DNA of 64,000 nt from a bacterium. GTDB taxonomy: Bacteria > Elusimicrobiota > Elusimicrobia > UBA1565 > UBA9628. Where the stretch lies: positions 1-64,000 of the forward strand of contig JAKAQO010000004.1 of assembly GCA_021822495.1 (NCBI GenBank), read 5' to 3'. Made by a program: the position numbers and the translations under genes. The first letter of the stretch is position 1. Every line of letters starts with the position of its first letter. Positions 7,135 to 16,122 of this stretch are shown piece by piece. Below the pieces are notes generated by a model. It saw only the letters and a list, made by a program, of their open reading frames with translations, ran no database searches and was not told the origin of the DNA.

Positions 7135-7746
7135 ATGAACGAAGGTTTCTTTAAACCCGCAAAAACCTTCCGCGACGAAATCCGCAGAAAAGCCTTTCAT
7201 CTTTTGTCCCTTCTTTATCTCGCCGCTTTTATTTTTCTGGGATACCCGCGGGTTATTTTCTGGATGTCTCTTTGGACCGCGGCCTTATTTTTACTTGAAA
7301 TCGCGCGCCTCAAATCGCCACAGGTCAATGAAACCCTGTTTCGGCTGTTTTCGGGAATGGCAAGGACGGAAGAAACCAAAAAAATCAGCGGGGCATTTCA
7401 CACGGCATTAGGGATTCTTCTTTTGTTTTATTTCTTTGGAAAAGATATCCCGCTCATTAAAGCGGGCGTTTTTTATGCGGCCTTTGGAGACGCGGCGGCG
7501 GCTCTCATCGGCAAACGTTGGGGAAAGCGCAAAATATTGGGCGGCCCGAAATCCTGGGAGGGAACGCTCGCCTGCTTTTCCGTTTGCCTAGTCATCGGGC
7601 TTTGGCTTGGCTTTGGGCTTTTTGCGTCTTCAGTTGCCGCTCTGACCGGCGCCGCAATCGAGTTTTTTCCGACCACGGTCTATTTCAACGATAATCTCTG
7701 GATGCCACTTTCAACCGTTCTCGCTTTACGTCTCTTGGGCCACTAA
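7135..7746 (+). CDS. Dolichol/phytol-kinase-like integral membrane protein
   Basis: A 203-residue, multi-helix membrane protein. The segment FGDAAAALIGKRWGKRKI, followed by KSWEGT (about residues 116-145), matches the CTP-dependent polyprenol-kinase family (SEC59/VTE5-like), related to phosphatidate cytidylyltransferases. It probably phosphorylates an isoprenoid or other lipid alcohol in the inner membrane. It begins 10 bases after the oxidoreductase gene, so it may be last in the etf operon. Confidence 0.75.
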   Translation: MNEGFFKPAKTFRDEIRRKAFHLLSLLYLAAFIFLGYPRVIFWMSLWTAALFLLEIARLKSPQVNETLFRLFSGMARTEETKKISGAFHTALGILLLFYFFGKDIPLIKAGVFYAAFGDAAAALIGKRWGKRKILGGPKSWEGTLACFSVCLVIGLWLGFGLFASSVAALTGAAIEFFPTTVYFNDNLWMPLSTVLALRLLGH

Positions 7747-7808
7747 GGGCTTGGAAAGAAATAAGGTATCCATCTCGTCGGAGGCGATTTTTGAGCGAGC
7801 ATAGAAGG

Positions 7809-7844
7809 ACCTGCCCGGGACGTGATGGGGCGCCCCGGGCAGGT
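7809..7844. terminator. Hairpin between convergent genes
   Basis: ACCTGCCCGGG (7809-7819) pairs perfectly with CCCGGGCAGGT (7834-7844) around a 14-base loop. It sits between two convergent genes, as a bidirectional terminator would, but neither side carries a clear T-run. Confidence 0.5.
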
Positions 7845-7854
7845 GGAGATAAGA

Positions 7855-8478
7855 TTATTCGAGCAACGCGGATTTAGACGAAATCTTTGCTCCCATCTGA
7901 CTCGCGATTTTCTTGGCTTGAGACAAAACCGCCGCCTTGGTTTGTCCGGCTTTGGGCTTAAACTCTAGCCCCAAGGAGCCGACGATTTTCCCATGCATAT
8001 CGCGAAGCGGCAAGGAAACCGCAAAACGCCCGTCTTCTTTTTCGATCGAGGTTTTCCCGGTCTTAAGAGGAAGAACGGCATCTCTCTCGCATTTCTCACC
8101 GACATCTTTCTTATCGGTGGAGGCAACGGTCACGCAACCCTGCGCTTTTTTGGCCGAAAGGCCGATTTCAGCGATATTCGGGTATTGCGCATGAAGACTG
8201 TTGACGAGTTCCTGGGCTTTTCCCTGTTTAACTGCTTTGTGAACCGCCGCTTGCGCGACAGGCTGAGCAGGAGCGGGTTTTGCCATCGGCATGGCGCCCG
8301 GAATCATGTTATGAGCGGGCGGCGTTGCCGGCTGAGCGGGAACCGGTTGATTCATCGCTTGAGGTTGCTGTCCAGGCTGTGGATTTTGGGAATTCATTCC
8401 CGGACCATTTTGAGCCCACAAAGCGGAAGCGCTAAGCGCGAAAACCGCGGCGGATATCATTGAAGTCATTTTTTTCAT
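7855..8478 (-). CDS. Secreted protein with proline-rich linker and Cache/PAS-like domain
   Basis: A 207-residue protein. Residues 1-22 form a signal peptide (MKKMTSMISAAVFALSASALWAQ). Residues 23-75 are rich in Pro, Gln, Met and Ala (linker). The C-terminal part, with sensor-like segments such as SLPLRDMHGKIVGSLGLEF, resembles a periplasmic Cache/PAS fold that senses small molecules. AAGGAG eight bases before ATG 8478 fixes the start; an in-frame upstream codon at 8508 lies ahead of this SD. The role is unknown. The domain call is weak. Confidence 0.65.
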   Translation of the reverse strand: MKKMTSMISAAVFALSASALWAQNGPGMNSQNPQPGQQPQAMNQPVPAQPATPPAHNMIPGAMPMAKPAPAQPVAQAAVHKAVKQGKAQELVNSLHAQYPNIAEIGLSAKKAQGCVTVASTDKKDVGEKCERDAVLPLKTGKTSIEKEDGRFAVSLPLRDMHGKIVGSLGLEFKPKAGQTKAAVLSQAKKIASQMGAKISSKSALLE

Positions 8479-8665
8479 TTTGATAAGTCTCCTTGATTGA
8501 ACCGACATTCGCGACGCTGGCTAAAGCCCCGCGTCTATAATACGCACAAACTTTAAAAAAGTTCGCGCGACCGCCTTCCACCGATAGAAATGATGCGATA
8601 TAATTTAAAAGAGCATCAAAAAAGATATAGAAGGATTTAAAAAAAAAGCTTTCATCGGCTACCCC

Positions 8666-8773
8666 TTGAAATTCCGTCCGTTTCCGCTATACTTACTTAA
8701 AGGGAGAACAGCGCTGATTCCCCGGAAGCCAAAATCTAGTTTATTTTCGCTATACTTTAATCTGGGAGAGGCA
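8666..8773 (+). promoter_or_regulatory. Two promoter-like direct repeats ahead of the DUF2335 pair
   Basis: An imperfect direct repeat is seen 63 bases apart (CGCTATACTTA at 8686-8696 and CGCTATACTTT at 8748-8758), each carrying TATACT as a possible -10. The upstream copy also has TTGAAA at 8666-8671 with a 16-base spacer. GGGAGAGG just before ATG 8774 serves as SD. Confidence 0.45.
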
Positions 8774-9049
8774 ATGGAAAACACTGAGAGACCAATTAAA
8801 TCGGCAAGAAAGAGTTCCGCGCAAGAAATTTCCATGTTCCGCTCAGGGTTTCTTTTTCCCCGCGCCTCCATCTGGACCGGAATGGCCCGAATTTTTGATT
8901 TTGGACAAAGTTTAAACCGCTATAATCGCAGTCCGACGCCCGAAGAAGCCGACTATCAGGCCTTACTCTCAGATTGGCTGGCGGTGGGCGATGATCTCAG
9001 GTGGGCCATCCGGGAATATAATCCGAAGACTGAAACCTCAAAAAAGTGA
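8774..9049 (+). CDS. Small conserved protein upstream of DUF2335 gene
   Basis: A 91-residue soluble protein. The central segment MARIFDFGQSLNRYN and SDWLAVGDDLRWAI looks conserved-type and globular. ATG 8774 is preferred over an in-frame codon at 8666 because GGGAGAGG lies 3-10 bases ahead and promoter-like repeats lie within the longer frame. The stop overlaps the next gene by 4 bases (ATGA). The function is unknown; pairing with DUF2335 hints at a common, possibly mobile-element-related role. Confidence 0.7.
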   Translation: MENTERPIKSARKSSAQEISMFRSGFLFPRASIWTGMARIFDFGQSLNRYNRSPTPEEADYQALLSDWLAVGDDLRWAIREYNPKTETSKK

Positions 9050-9465
9050 ACGAACCGGTTAAGCGCCAGCATCAAACGCCGCCCGCCGCTCTCGTGCAGG
9101 TCGCGTCATTTTCCGGTCCGATACCGCCGCCGGATGTTCTCAAGCGATATGAAGAAGTTCTTCCCGGCGCCGCAGAACGAATCCTTAAAATGGCTGAGGA
9201 ACAATCCGCTCATCGGCGCAAACTTGAAACCACTGCCATTAACAGCATGGACTTCAATTCCAAACTTGGAATAGCCGCCGGACTCTTCATCATTTTAGCC
9301 TGTATCGCCTTGGCCGCCTATTGCGTTCATAGAGGGGCCAATCTCACCGGACTCGCCATGGTCATCGGCTCAGTCGGCGGTTTATTGGGCGCCTACCTTT
9401 ACGGCAAAAAATCCACGGATCAGGATCTCTCCGCGAAACGAGATTCCAATAAGCTTGAGCTGTAA
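9046..9465 (+). CDS. DUF2335 family membrane protein
   Basis: A 139-residue protein. The segment SGPIPPPDVLKRYEEVLPGA near residue 25 and the following coiled AERILKMAEEQSAHR are the hallmark of DUF2335. Two transmembrane helices follow (about residues 84-101 and 105-122). Members are small membrane proteins found in phages and chromosomes; no biochemical role is established. It is translationally coupled to the upstream small gene. Confidence 0.8.
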   Translation: MNEPVKRQHQTPPAALVQVASFSGPIPPPDVLKRYEEVLPGAAERILKMAEEQSAHRRKLETTAINSMDFNSKLGIAAGLFIILACIALAAYCVHRGANLTGLAMVIGSVGGLLGAYLYGKKSTDQDLSAKRDSNKLEL

Positions 9466-9607
9466 TATTCGTACTCTTGGCGGCTTTAAAATACATCCCC
9501 GCAATAATTGCGGAACTCGCAACCCTCGTAGCGCGCGCGTCTTGATTTTGTAACCCATCCTCGCTAAACTAAAGAGTCGAAATAAATAAAGAGTATAATG
9601 TTTGTAA

Positions 9608-11413
9608 ATGATTAAAGAAAAATCCGCTGAAACCTCCGCCTCTAATCCCCATTCCCAAGAATTCTTGGACGCTCTAAGACATTCCTGCGCGCACGTCATG
9701 GCTCAGGCGGTTCAAGAGCTTTTTCCGGGAACGAAAATTACCATCGGCCCCGCGATAGAAAACGGTTTTTATTACGATTTCGACAGTCCTCATCGGTTCA
9801 CCGAAGAAGACTTTCCTAAAATCGAGAAACGAATGCGACAAATCGCGGAGGGCAATCACGCTTTTAAAGGACAGGAAATGTCTTTTGAGGAAGCGAGAAA
9901 ATTTTGGGAAGCCCGCGGCGAAAAATACAAACTCGAGATTTTAGAGGGGCTCAAGGGCCAGAAAATCACACACTACTCGCATGACGCCTATGTTGATCTT
10001 TGCCGCGGCGGGCATTTGGAAAGCACCAAGGAACTTCGCCATTTCAAACTTCTCAGCGTCGCCGGAGCCTATTGGCGCGGAGATGAAAAAAATGCGATGC
10101 TCCAACGCATTTATGGAACAGCCTGGGCGACGAAAGAGGATTTAGACAAGCATCTTAAAATGCTGGAAGAGGCCAGGGCCCGCGATCATCGCAAGCTCGG
10201 CGCGGCCTTGGATTTGTTCAGCATCCAGGAAAAAGCTGGCCCGGGACTTATCTTCTGGCATCCCAAGGGTGCCCTAATTCGCTATTTGATGGAAAATTGG
10301 CTTAAGTCCGAGGCCTTGAACCGGGGATATGAGTTCGTCCAGACCCCACATATAGCCGAAATCGGTTTATGGGAAACCTCCGGGCACACCAGTTTCTTCA
10401 AGCAAAATATGTTCGAGCCGATGAAGGTGGAAGCGGCGAGCTATCAACTTAAGCCTATGAATTGCCCATTCCACATTTTGATTTATCAAAACCGCCTGCG
10501 TAGCTATCGCGAACTCCCCTTGCGCTTAGCGGAGCTGGGCACTGTTTATCGCTATGAAAGATCCGGCGTCTTGCACGGGCTTCTGCGAGTGCGCGGATTC
10601 ACCCAAGATGATGCCCATATCTTCTGCGCGCCAGATTCGGCTGAATCGGAGGTCGAATCCTGTCTTGATTTCGCGCTTGAGGTCTTTAAGGTTTTCGGCT
10701 TTGATCGCTACGCCATCGAGGTTTCCACGTGGGACTCAAAAAACCCCTCCGCCTACAGCGGGAAAAAGGAAGATTGGGCTCACGCCCAAAACGCGCTTGA
10801 GTCGGTCTTGAAAAGGCGGTCCGTCCCCTACCAACTCATCGCCGGCGAAGCCGCGTTTTACGGTCCAAAAATAGATATCAAACTCATTGACGCAATCGGA
10901 CGCCCCTGGCAACTCTCCACGGTCCAATTTGATTTCAATCTCCCGGGAAAATTCGGCTTGGAATACGTGTCCGCGAACGGAATCCGCCAAAAGCCCCTGA
11001 TGATCCATCGCGCGCTCTTCGGTTCTTTCGAGCGGTTTTTTGGAATTCTCATCGAGCATTACGCCGGAAATTTCCCGCTTTGGCTGGCCCCTGTTCAGGT
11101 CAAAATCCTGACTTTAACCGAGACGGAAGAAAATCCGGCCCGCTCTCTTGCCGAGAATTTATCGAAAGCCGGCCTGCGAGTTTCTCTCGACTTAAGACCG
11201 GAAAAGATCAGCGCCAAAATTCGGGACGCCCAACTTGAGAAAATTCCCTATATGGTCGTCTTGGGACCCAAGGACGTCGCCGCGAAAACTCTTTCGATAC
11301 GCCTTCGTGACGGAAGGCAAGCCCATGGGGTTTCAGAGGAAAAATTCATCCAAGAATTAACTCAAGAAAACGCCGCAAAGACCCTTTATCCCTCGTGGAT
11401 AGACTCAAAATGA
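9608..11413 (+). CDS. thrS: Threonyl-tRNA synthetase lacking the TGS domain
   Basis: A 601-residue class II synthetase that charges tRNA-Thr. The editing domain starts at once with HSCAH (His25, His29) and continues with CRGGH. The catalytic core follows, with the zinc ligand in MNCPFH (near 283), motif 2 (YRYERSGVLHG, near 313) and motif 3 (HRALFGSFERFF, near 465). A C-terminal anticodon-binding domain closes the protein. The N-terminal TGS domain found in most bacterial ThrS is missing. TATAAT at 9594-9599 lies 8 bases before the ATG and there is no SD site, so the message is probably leaderless. A 4-base ATGA overlap joins it to the TPR gene. Confidence 0.95.
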   Translation: MIKEKSAETSASNPHSQEFLDALRHSCAHVMAQAVQELFPGTKITIGPAIENGFYYDFDSPHRFTEEDFPKIEKRMRQIAEGNHAFKGQEMSFEEARKFWEARGEKYKLEILEGLKGQKITHYSHDAYVDLCRGGHLESTKELRHFKLLSVAGAYWRGDEKNAMLQRIYGTAWATKEDLDKHLKMLEEARARDHRKLGAALDLFSIQEKAGPGLIFWHPKGALIRYLMENWLKSEALNRGYEFVQTPHIAEIGLWETSGHTSFFKQNMFEPMKVEAASYQLKPMNCPFHILIYQNRLRSYRELPLRLAELGTVYRYERSGVLHGLLRVRGFTQDDAHIFCAPDSAESEVESCLDFALEVFKVFGFDRYAIEVSTWDSKNPSAYSGKKEDWAHAQNALESVLKRRSVPYQLIAGEAAFYGPKIDIKLIDAIGRPWQLSTVQFDFNLPGKFGLEYVSANGIRQKPLMIHRALFGSFERFFGILIEHYAGNFPLWLAPVQVKILTLTETEENPARSLAENLSKAGLRVSLDLRPEKISAKIRDAQLEKIPYMVVLGPKDVAAKTLSIRLRDGRQAHGVSEEKFIQELTQENAAKTLYPSWIDSK

Positions 11414-14400
11414 AAGCGCGGCTTTTTGGAATAGGCCTTGTTTTTTTTTCCGTTTCCACGCAGGCAAGTTGGTTTGGAAATAGCGGACCCTCGATAGCCG
11501 ATGAGGAAGATGCCTTTAGAAATTCAGCCATCTTTTTCCACCAACCCGGACAAGATTTAAAAAGCGCTTATCAATCCTTCAAAAGATATTCCTATAAATA
11601 TCCCGAAAGCCCAAAAATCCTTGACGCCGAATTTTTGATGGGGGAAGCCGCGATGGGAGAAGCTCTCGACTCTCTCAAAGCCCGCGAGGCGCGTGAGAAG
11701 TCCAGTTCTCAATCAAAGGCTCTGCCTCAAAAATCTTCGGAAAACCTTTTAGTCTCCCAAGATATCTCCAACGCGGAAAAGGCCTACAAATTCGTCGTCA
11801 AACATGACTCCAAGACCGGGCTTGGGGCTTCAGCGCAATATCGCCTGGGAGAATTGGCTTATGATCAACGTCATTGGAACAAAGCCATCAAACAATTTAA
11901 GGATGTAGAGCTTAATTATCCTCATTCCTACATAGCTCCCGAAGCCTTAATGGGAATTGTTTTTTCAGACCTCGCTCTGGAAAATTATGCTCGGGCAGAA
12001 GCCGATCTCACAGCCTTGGGGGAGAATTTTCCTCTTTACCTTAAGGTCTCATCCATGCTCTATTCTCAAGGAATCATCGCGCTTCACGAGCAGGACTACG
12101 AAAAGGCGGAGAAATTTTTTAAGCGCGTTCACAACGCGGATTCAACCTACTATCTAGGGCTTACCTATATTCTCTCCAAACGTCCCTATCTCGCCGCCTC
12201 CACCTTGGACAAGTTCGAGACCAATGATCCCCAAAACCCCCTTCAAGAGGAAGCCCATTTGCTCATGGGCGACGCATTTTTCCTGGCCAAGGATTATGAC
12301 GGGGCCATCGCCAAATATCAGGCGTTTTTATCTTCTTATCCGGCCAGTTCCCTGGACGCCGCCGCCACCTACCGCCTGGGTTCTTCATTTTTTGAAAAAC
12401 AAGATTATAATACCGCCCTTGAGCATTTCCGAAACGTGATCGGGAAATATCCAAAAAGCTTTTTTACTCCTCTGGCCCAATATTTTATCGGCGAGGATTA
12501 TCTAAACTCCGCTCAGCTTCGCTTCGCTCTTTTCGCCTACACCCGGGTCGTTACGAATTACCCCGACGCCTTGGATGTGGTTAAGCTTGCCCGTTATAAA
12601 ATTATCTGGACCCAGTATCAAATGGGAAACTATGCCCAGGTTGTTCAAAGCGCCCAGGATTTTCTCTCTTTCTACCCAGAAGATAAATTGGCCAAGGACG
12701 TCAGTCTTATCGAGGGCAATGCCTTTACGAAATTAAACCGCAATGACGACGCGGTTGCGGCCTTTCAACACGTCATCGATCTCGCGCCCTCTTCTAAAGT
12801 GGCCGAGCAGGCTCTGTTTTCCATTCTTAAAAACGAGTTCGATGAGAAATCCTATTATTCCATCATCACTTCCTATCAATTTATCTTTAGACACCTGCCT
12901 CCTTCTCAATCGCATTGGCGTATTTTAAGCTATCTCTACGCCGCGGAAGCCTATCTCTCCCTTAATCGCCCAACCGAGGCGAAAGACATTTACAAGATGA
13001 CCTTGCAACTCTATCCCGACAGCCCGTACGCTCTCTATGCTCAAGACGGCCTCGCCTGGGCTTATACCTACGCCGGAGATGATGAAAAAGCCCTCGCCGC
13101 CCGCCAAAAATTAAAAGACATGATGTCTCTTTTGGGCTCCACTTCTTCTTTTGCCGGAGCCAGCGAGATGGGAATCGCCGACAGCCTATTTAATCAAAGA
13201 AAATACGAATACGCCTACGAGATTTACTCGAAATTCGCGAAAAATAATCCCCAGTCTCCAGAACTCCCGCGCGTTCTATACCATGAGGGACTCAGCCTTT
13301 ACCAAATGCGCTATTACACCCAGGCCGTTGACGCATGGAATCAGCTGGCGGCGCAATTTCCAAAATCACCGGAAGGAAGAAAGGCTTCTTTTTTAGCCGC
13401 CGACACTCTTTTCCGCGCGCAAAAATATCCCGAGGCAATCAAACTCTATCAACGAATCCTTCATGACTATCTCGACAGCAAACGACTACCTCTGGCCCGC
13501 CTCAGAATTGCGCAGTCTTATTTTAATGAACAGGAAGACGATCAAGCCGTCCAAGAAACAGAGAACCTGATTCGCAGTTTTCCGAACGCGCAGGAATCTC
13601 TCGACTCCTTGGATATGCTGGATTCAATCTTTGACCGTTCCAAAGACATTGATTATAAAACCGTGCTTAATACCATCATCGCCTCGGCCCCCGACAGTCC
13701 CGTGGCGGCGGAAGCCACCTATCGCCTTGCCCGCCGAGCCTTTGACGATAAAAACTATTCTCTGGCTATTGATTACTTTCAAAAATTCAGCGTCAGATAC
13801 ACCGAGCATCCAAAACTGCCCAAGGCGCAATTTTATCTTGGTGAAAGTTATCTTGAGCTTAAAAAATACCAAGAAGCCGTGGCTCCGCTGGAACGTTTTA
13901 TCAACAATTTTGCGGCTTCAAATGAAACCCCCATCGCAATTTTCCATTTAGCGAGTTGCTACTATAGCCTCAAAGAATATCAGAAAGCGGCTCAAAATTA
14001 CGCCCGGCTTTTGAGAGATTACCCCGACTCGGATTACGAAAAAGCCGCCCAATTCAATCTCGCCCTCACCTACAAAGATTTGGGAGAATCCGATTTGGCC
14101 GAACAAGCCTATCAGGACTATGTGAAAACGGTGGGAGCGAAAAGCCCGGATGGACGTTCGGCTTACTGGGAAATTTTTGATATCCAGAAAAAGGAGCGGG
14201 ATTATAATAACGCCCTTAAGACTCTCGATCAGCTGGACGCCTCAGCGAGCGACCCCGCGCAAAAAATGGAAGACACTTATCGCCGGGGAGAAATTTATGC
14301 TCTCATGGCTCGTCCGGATGAGGAACTCAATGTCTGGAAAAAAATGGAGGGGATGGACCCGTCCAACAACCCATTCCGTCTCCAAGCCCTCATTAAACTA

Positions 14401-14634
14401 GGCGAGATGTATGAGAAATATAATGATTTTGCGGACGCGGCATCGGTCTATAAAAATTTAGCCAAAAGCGCCTCTGGCGGTTTGGCCCGCCAGGCCCTGG
14501 GGAAAGCCACGGAAATGGCCGCCGAAGCGAAAAAACAAGGTTCGTCTGCCGCCCCTGCGGAATCAGCGAACGCGACTTCGCCCTCAAAACCAGCGGACGC
14601 GACTTCGCCCACTCAAATGCCGGGAATGCAATAA
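11410..14634 (+). CDS. Large periplasmic TPR-repeat protein
   Basis: About 1074 residues. A signal peptide (about 1-20, MKARLFGIGLVFFSVS...) is followed by some two dozen TPR/Sel1-like repeats with the recurring pattern A.Y.LG..Y...K.Y..A...F..F...YP from about 120 to 1030. The tail is rich in Ala, Ser and Pro. Starting at ATG 11410 gives a 4-base overlap with the thrS stop. TPR arrays of this size scaffold envelope complexes. The next four genes encode ExbB, two ExbD and TonB, so this protein probably works with that motor, much as TPR proteins sit beside Agl/Tol-type motors elsewhere. The specific partner is unknown. Confidence 0.85.
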   Translation: MKARLFGIGLVFFSVSTQASWFGNSGPSIADEEDAFRNSAIFFHQPGQDLKSAYQSFKRYSYKYPESPKILDAEFLMGEAAMGEALDSLKAREAREKSSSQSKALPQKSSENLLVSQDISNAEKAYKFVVKHDSKTGLGASAQYRLGELAYDQRHWNKAIKQFKDVELNYPHSYIAPEALMGIVFSDLALENYARAEADLTALGENFPLYLKVSSMLYSQGIIALHEQDYEKAEKFFKRVHNADSTYYLGLTYILSKRPYLAASTLDKFETNDPQNPLQEEAHLLMGDAFFLAKDYDGAIAKYQAFLSSYPASSLDAAATYRLGSSFFEKQDYNTALEHFRNVIGKYPKSFFTPLAQYFIGEDYLNSAQLRFALFAYTRVVTNYPDALDVVKLARYKIIWTQYQMGNYAQVVQSAQDFLSFYPEDKLAKDVSLIEGNAFTKLNRNDDAVAAFQHVIDLAPSSKVAEQALFSILKNEFDEKSYYSIITSYQFIFRHLPPSQSHWRILSYLYAAEAYLSLNRPTEAKDIYKMTLQLYPDSPYALYAQDGLAWAYTYAGDDEKALAARQKLKDMMSLLGSTSSFAGASEMGIADSLFNQRKYEYAYEIYSKFAKNNPQSPELPRVLYHEGLSLYQMRYYTQAVDAWNQLAAQFPKSPEGRKASFLAADTLFRAQKYPEAIKLYQRILHDYLDSKRLPLARLRIAQSYFNEQEDDQAVQETENLIRSFPNAQESLDSLDMLDSIFDRSKDIDYKTVLNTIIASAPDSPVAAEATYRLARRAFDDKNYSLAIDYFQKFSVRYTEHPKLPKAQFYLGESYLELKKYQEAVAPLERFINNFAASNETPIAIFHLASCYYSLKEYQKAAQNYARLLRDYPDSDYEKAAQFNLALTYKDLGESDLAEQAYQDYVKTVGAKSPDGRSAYWEIFDIQKKERDYNNALKTLDQLDASASDPAQKMEDTYRRGEIYALMARPDEELNVWKKMEGMDPSNNPFRLQALIKLGEMYEKYNDFADAASVYKNLAKSASGGLARQALGKATEMAAEAKKQGSSAAPAESANATSPSKPADATSPTQMPGMQ

Positions 14635-14649
14635 TTCAAGGAGACTTCA

Positions 14650-15267
14650 ATGGGAAACGGAATTAATTTAATTGAGATTTTAAAGCAAAGTTTTACCCTC
14701 GCCATTCTTCTTTTCTGCTCCATCTTGTCTTTTACCTTTATGTTTGAGCGTTGGTGGTATTTTAGAAACGCCGATCCTAAAGGACACGATGTCCTTGGAA
14801 GCATCAGAAAATTCCTGGAAGCGGGAAATATCCAAGAAGCCATTAACTTTTGCCAAAAAAGCCGTTCGGCCATCGCCAAGGTCATCCATTACGGACTGCT
14901 CAACTACAATCGTTCAAGACAAGATTTGTGGGAGCTCTTGGAAACCAAAAGACAGGAAGAGAAACTTCGCTTCGAGCGGTTTTTGGGAGTTTTGGGAACC
15001 TTGGGAAATATTTCGCCTTTTATCGGACTCTTTGGAACCGTCGTTGGAATCATCAAGGCTTTCCGCGATTTGGCCCTAGCCGGAACCGGGGGGCCCGCCG
15101 TCGTCGCCCGCGGCATCGCCGAAGCTCTCGTCTCAACGGCGGCCGGGCTTCTCGTTGCCATTCCTGCGGTCATCATCTACAATTACTTCATGAGACGAGT
15201 CAAAACCGTCGCCGTTAAAATGGAAATCGCCTCAACCCGCCTCATCGTTCTTTTGGGAGCCAAATGA
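14650..15267 (+). CDS. ExbB/TolQ/MotA-family proton channel
   Basis: A 205-residue inner-membrane protein. The N-terminal helix (about 10-32) is followed by a cytoplasmic loop and two C-terminal helices with the family signature PFIGLFGTVVGIIKAF (near 120) and GIAEALVSTAAGLLVAIPAVI. With ExbD it forms the proton-driven motor that powers TonB-like transducers. AAGGAG lies 7 bases before the ATG. The stop overlaps the first exbD by 4 bases. Confidence 0.92.
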   Translation: MGNGINLIEILKQSFTLAILLFCSILSFTFMFERWWYFRNADPKGHDVLGSIRKFLEAGNIQEAINFCQKSRSAIAKVIHYGLLNYNRSRQDLWELLETKRQEEKLRFERFLGVLGTLGNISPFIGLFGTVVGIIKAFRDLALAGTGGPAVVARGIAEALVSTAAGLLVAIPAVIIYNYFMRRVKTVAVKMEIASTRLIVLLGAK

Positions 15268-15731
15268 GCATTGGACGCAAAAAAACGGAGACAGCGGAAG
15301 ACCCGATCACGGGCATCAACATCACTCCGCTGGTGGATATTTCCCTAGTCCTGGTCATTATTTTCATGGCCGCCGCGCCCTTTGCGGTCATTGCCGGCAT
15401 CAAGGTCCTGGAATCCCAGGCCGGAGTGGCCACGGGAAAGGTTTCCGCCTCCGACAATGTGACGGTCAAACTCGACATCCATAATCAAATTACAGTCAAT
15501 AATAAACCCGTCACCAATCAAGCGCTCATAGGAGCAATTGGGCAAGCTCTCCTCAAAAGCAAAGACCGCATGGTGATTGTTTCCGCTGATGATAAAAACA
15601 AGGTTGGGCAAGTGGTCAGCCTTCTTGATTCAGCCAAACAGGCGGGGGCTCTCAAAGTCGCCATTCTAAAGAATGATTCCTCTCCGGCAAAAATAAAAGG
15701 AAATTCTCGTGGCAATCGAAACCGCGGCTGA
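15264..15731 (+). CDS. ExbD/TolR-family protein (first copy)
   Basis: A 155-residue protein with a single N-terminal membrane anchor. INITPLVDISLVLVIIFM carries the essential Asp of the proton path. The periplasmic domain follows (about 45-135). The C-terminus ends in a basic Arg/Asn/Lys-rich tail that is partly the reading of the next gene's start region (23-base overlap). It pairs with the second ExbD and ExbB in one motor. Confidence 0.9.
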   Translation: MSIGRKKTETAEDPITGINITPLVDISLVLVIIFMAAAPFAVIAGIKVLESQAGVATGKVSASDNVTVKLDIHNQITVNNKPVTNQALIGAIGQALLKSKDRMVIVSADDKNKVGQVVSLLDSAKQAGALKVAILKNDSSPAKIKGNSRGNRNRG

Positions 15732-16122
15732 AGAAGGAGACATTGTCTCCGGAATCAACGTCACGCCTCTTGTTGACGTGTGCTTGGTTTTAGTTATTAT
15801 CTTCATGGTCACCGCGCCTCTTTTGTCTAACCCTCCCATCAAGGTTGATTTGCCCACCGCTCATACCCAGGAGGGCCATGACGGGGATAAAATTACGGTG
15901 ACCTTAGCTAAAGATGGAAAAGTGGCCATCGAACAGCGCGTATTTCCCGACATCAATTCGGGAGCGGATTCTCTTAAAGCCCATATAGCCAATAGCGAGA
16001 CCAAAATCATCGTCATCCGCGCCGATCAAGACGCCTTAAATGGTTGGTTGACCGACATCATGGCGCGCGCCAAGGCCGATGGGGCCTTGAATATGACCAT
16101 TGCCACCTTGCAAAAAAAATGA
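15709..16122 (+). CDS. ExbD/TolR-family protein (second copy)
   Basis: A 137-residue paralogue with INVTPLVDVCLVLVIIFM, again with the conserved Asp. Translation begins at GTG 15709 behind AAGGA, inside the end of the first exbD. Two tandem ExbD-like subunits are common where the motor drives a dedicated periplasmic machine and not general TonB import. The stop overlaps the tonB-like gene by 4 bases (ATGA). Confidence 0.9.
   Translation: MAIETAAEEGDIVSGINVTPLVDVCLVLVIIFMVTAPLLSNPPIKVDLPTAHTQEGHDGDKITVTLAKDGKVAIEQRVFPDINSGADSLKAHIANSETKIIVIRADQDALNGWLTDIMARAKADGALNMTIATLQKK

Noticed and set aside
7809-7844. Attachment site or REP element
   Set aside because: A single copy between convergent genes; a terminator-like role is simpler.
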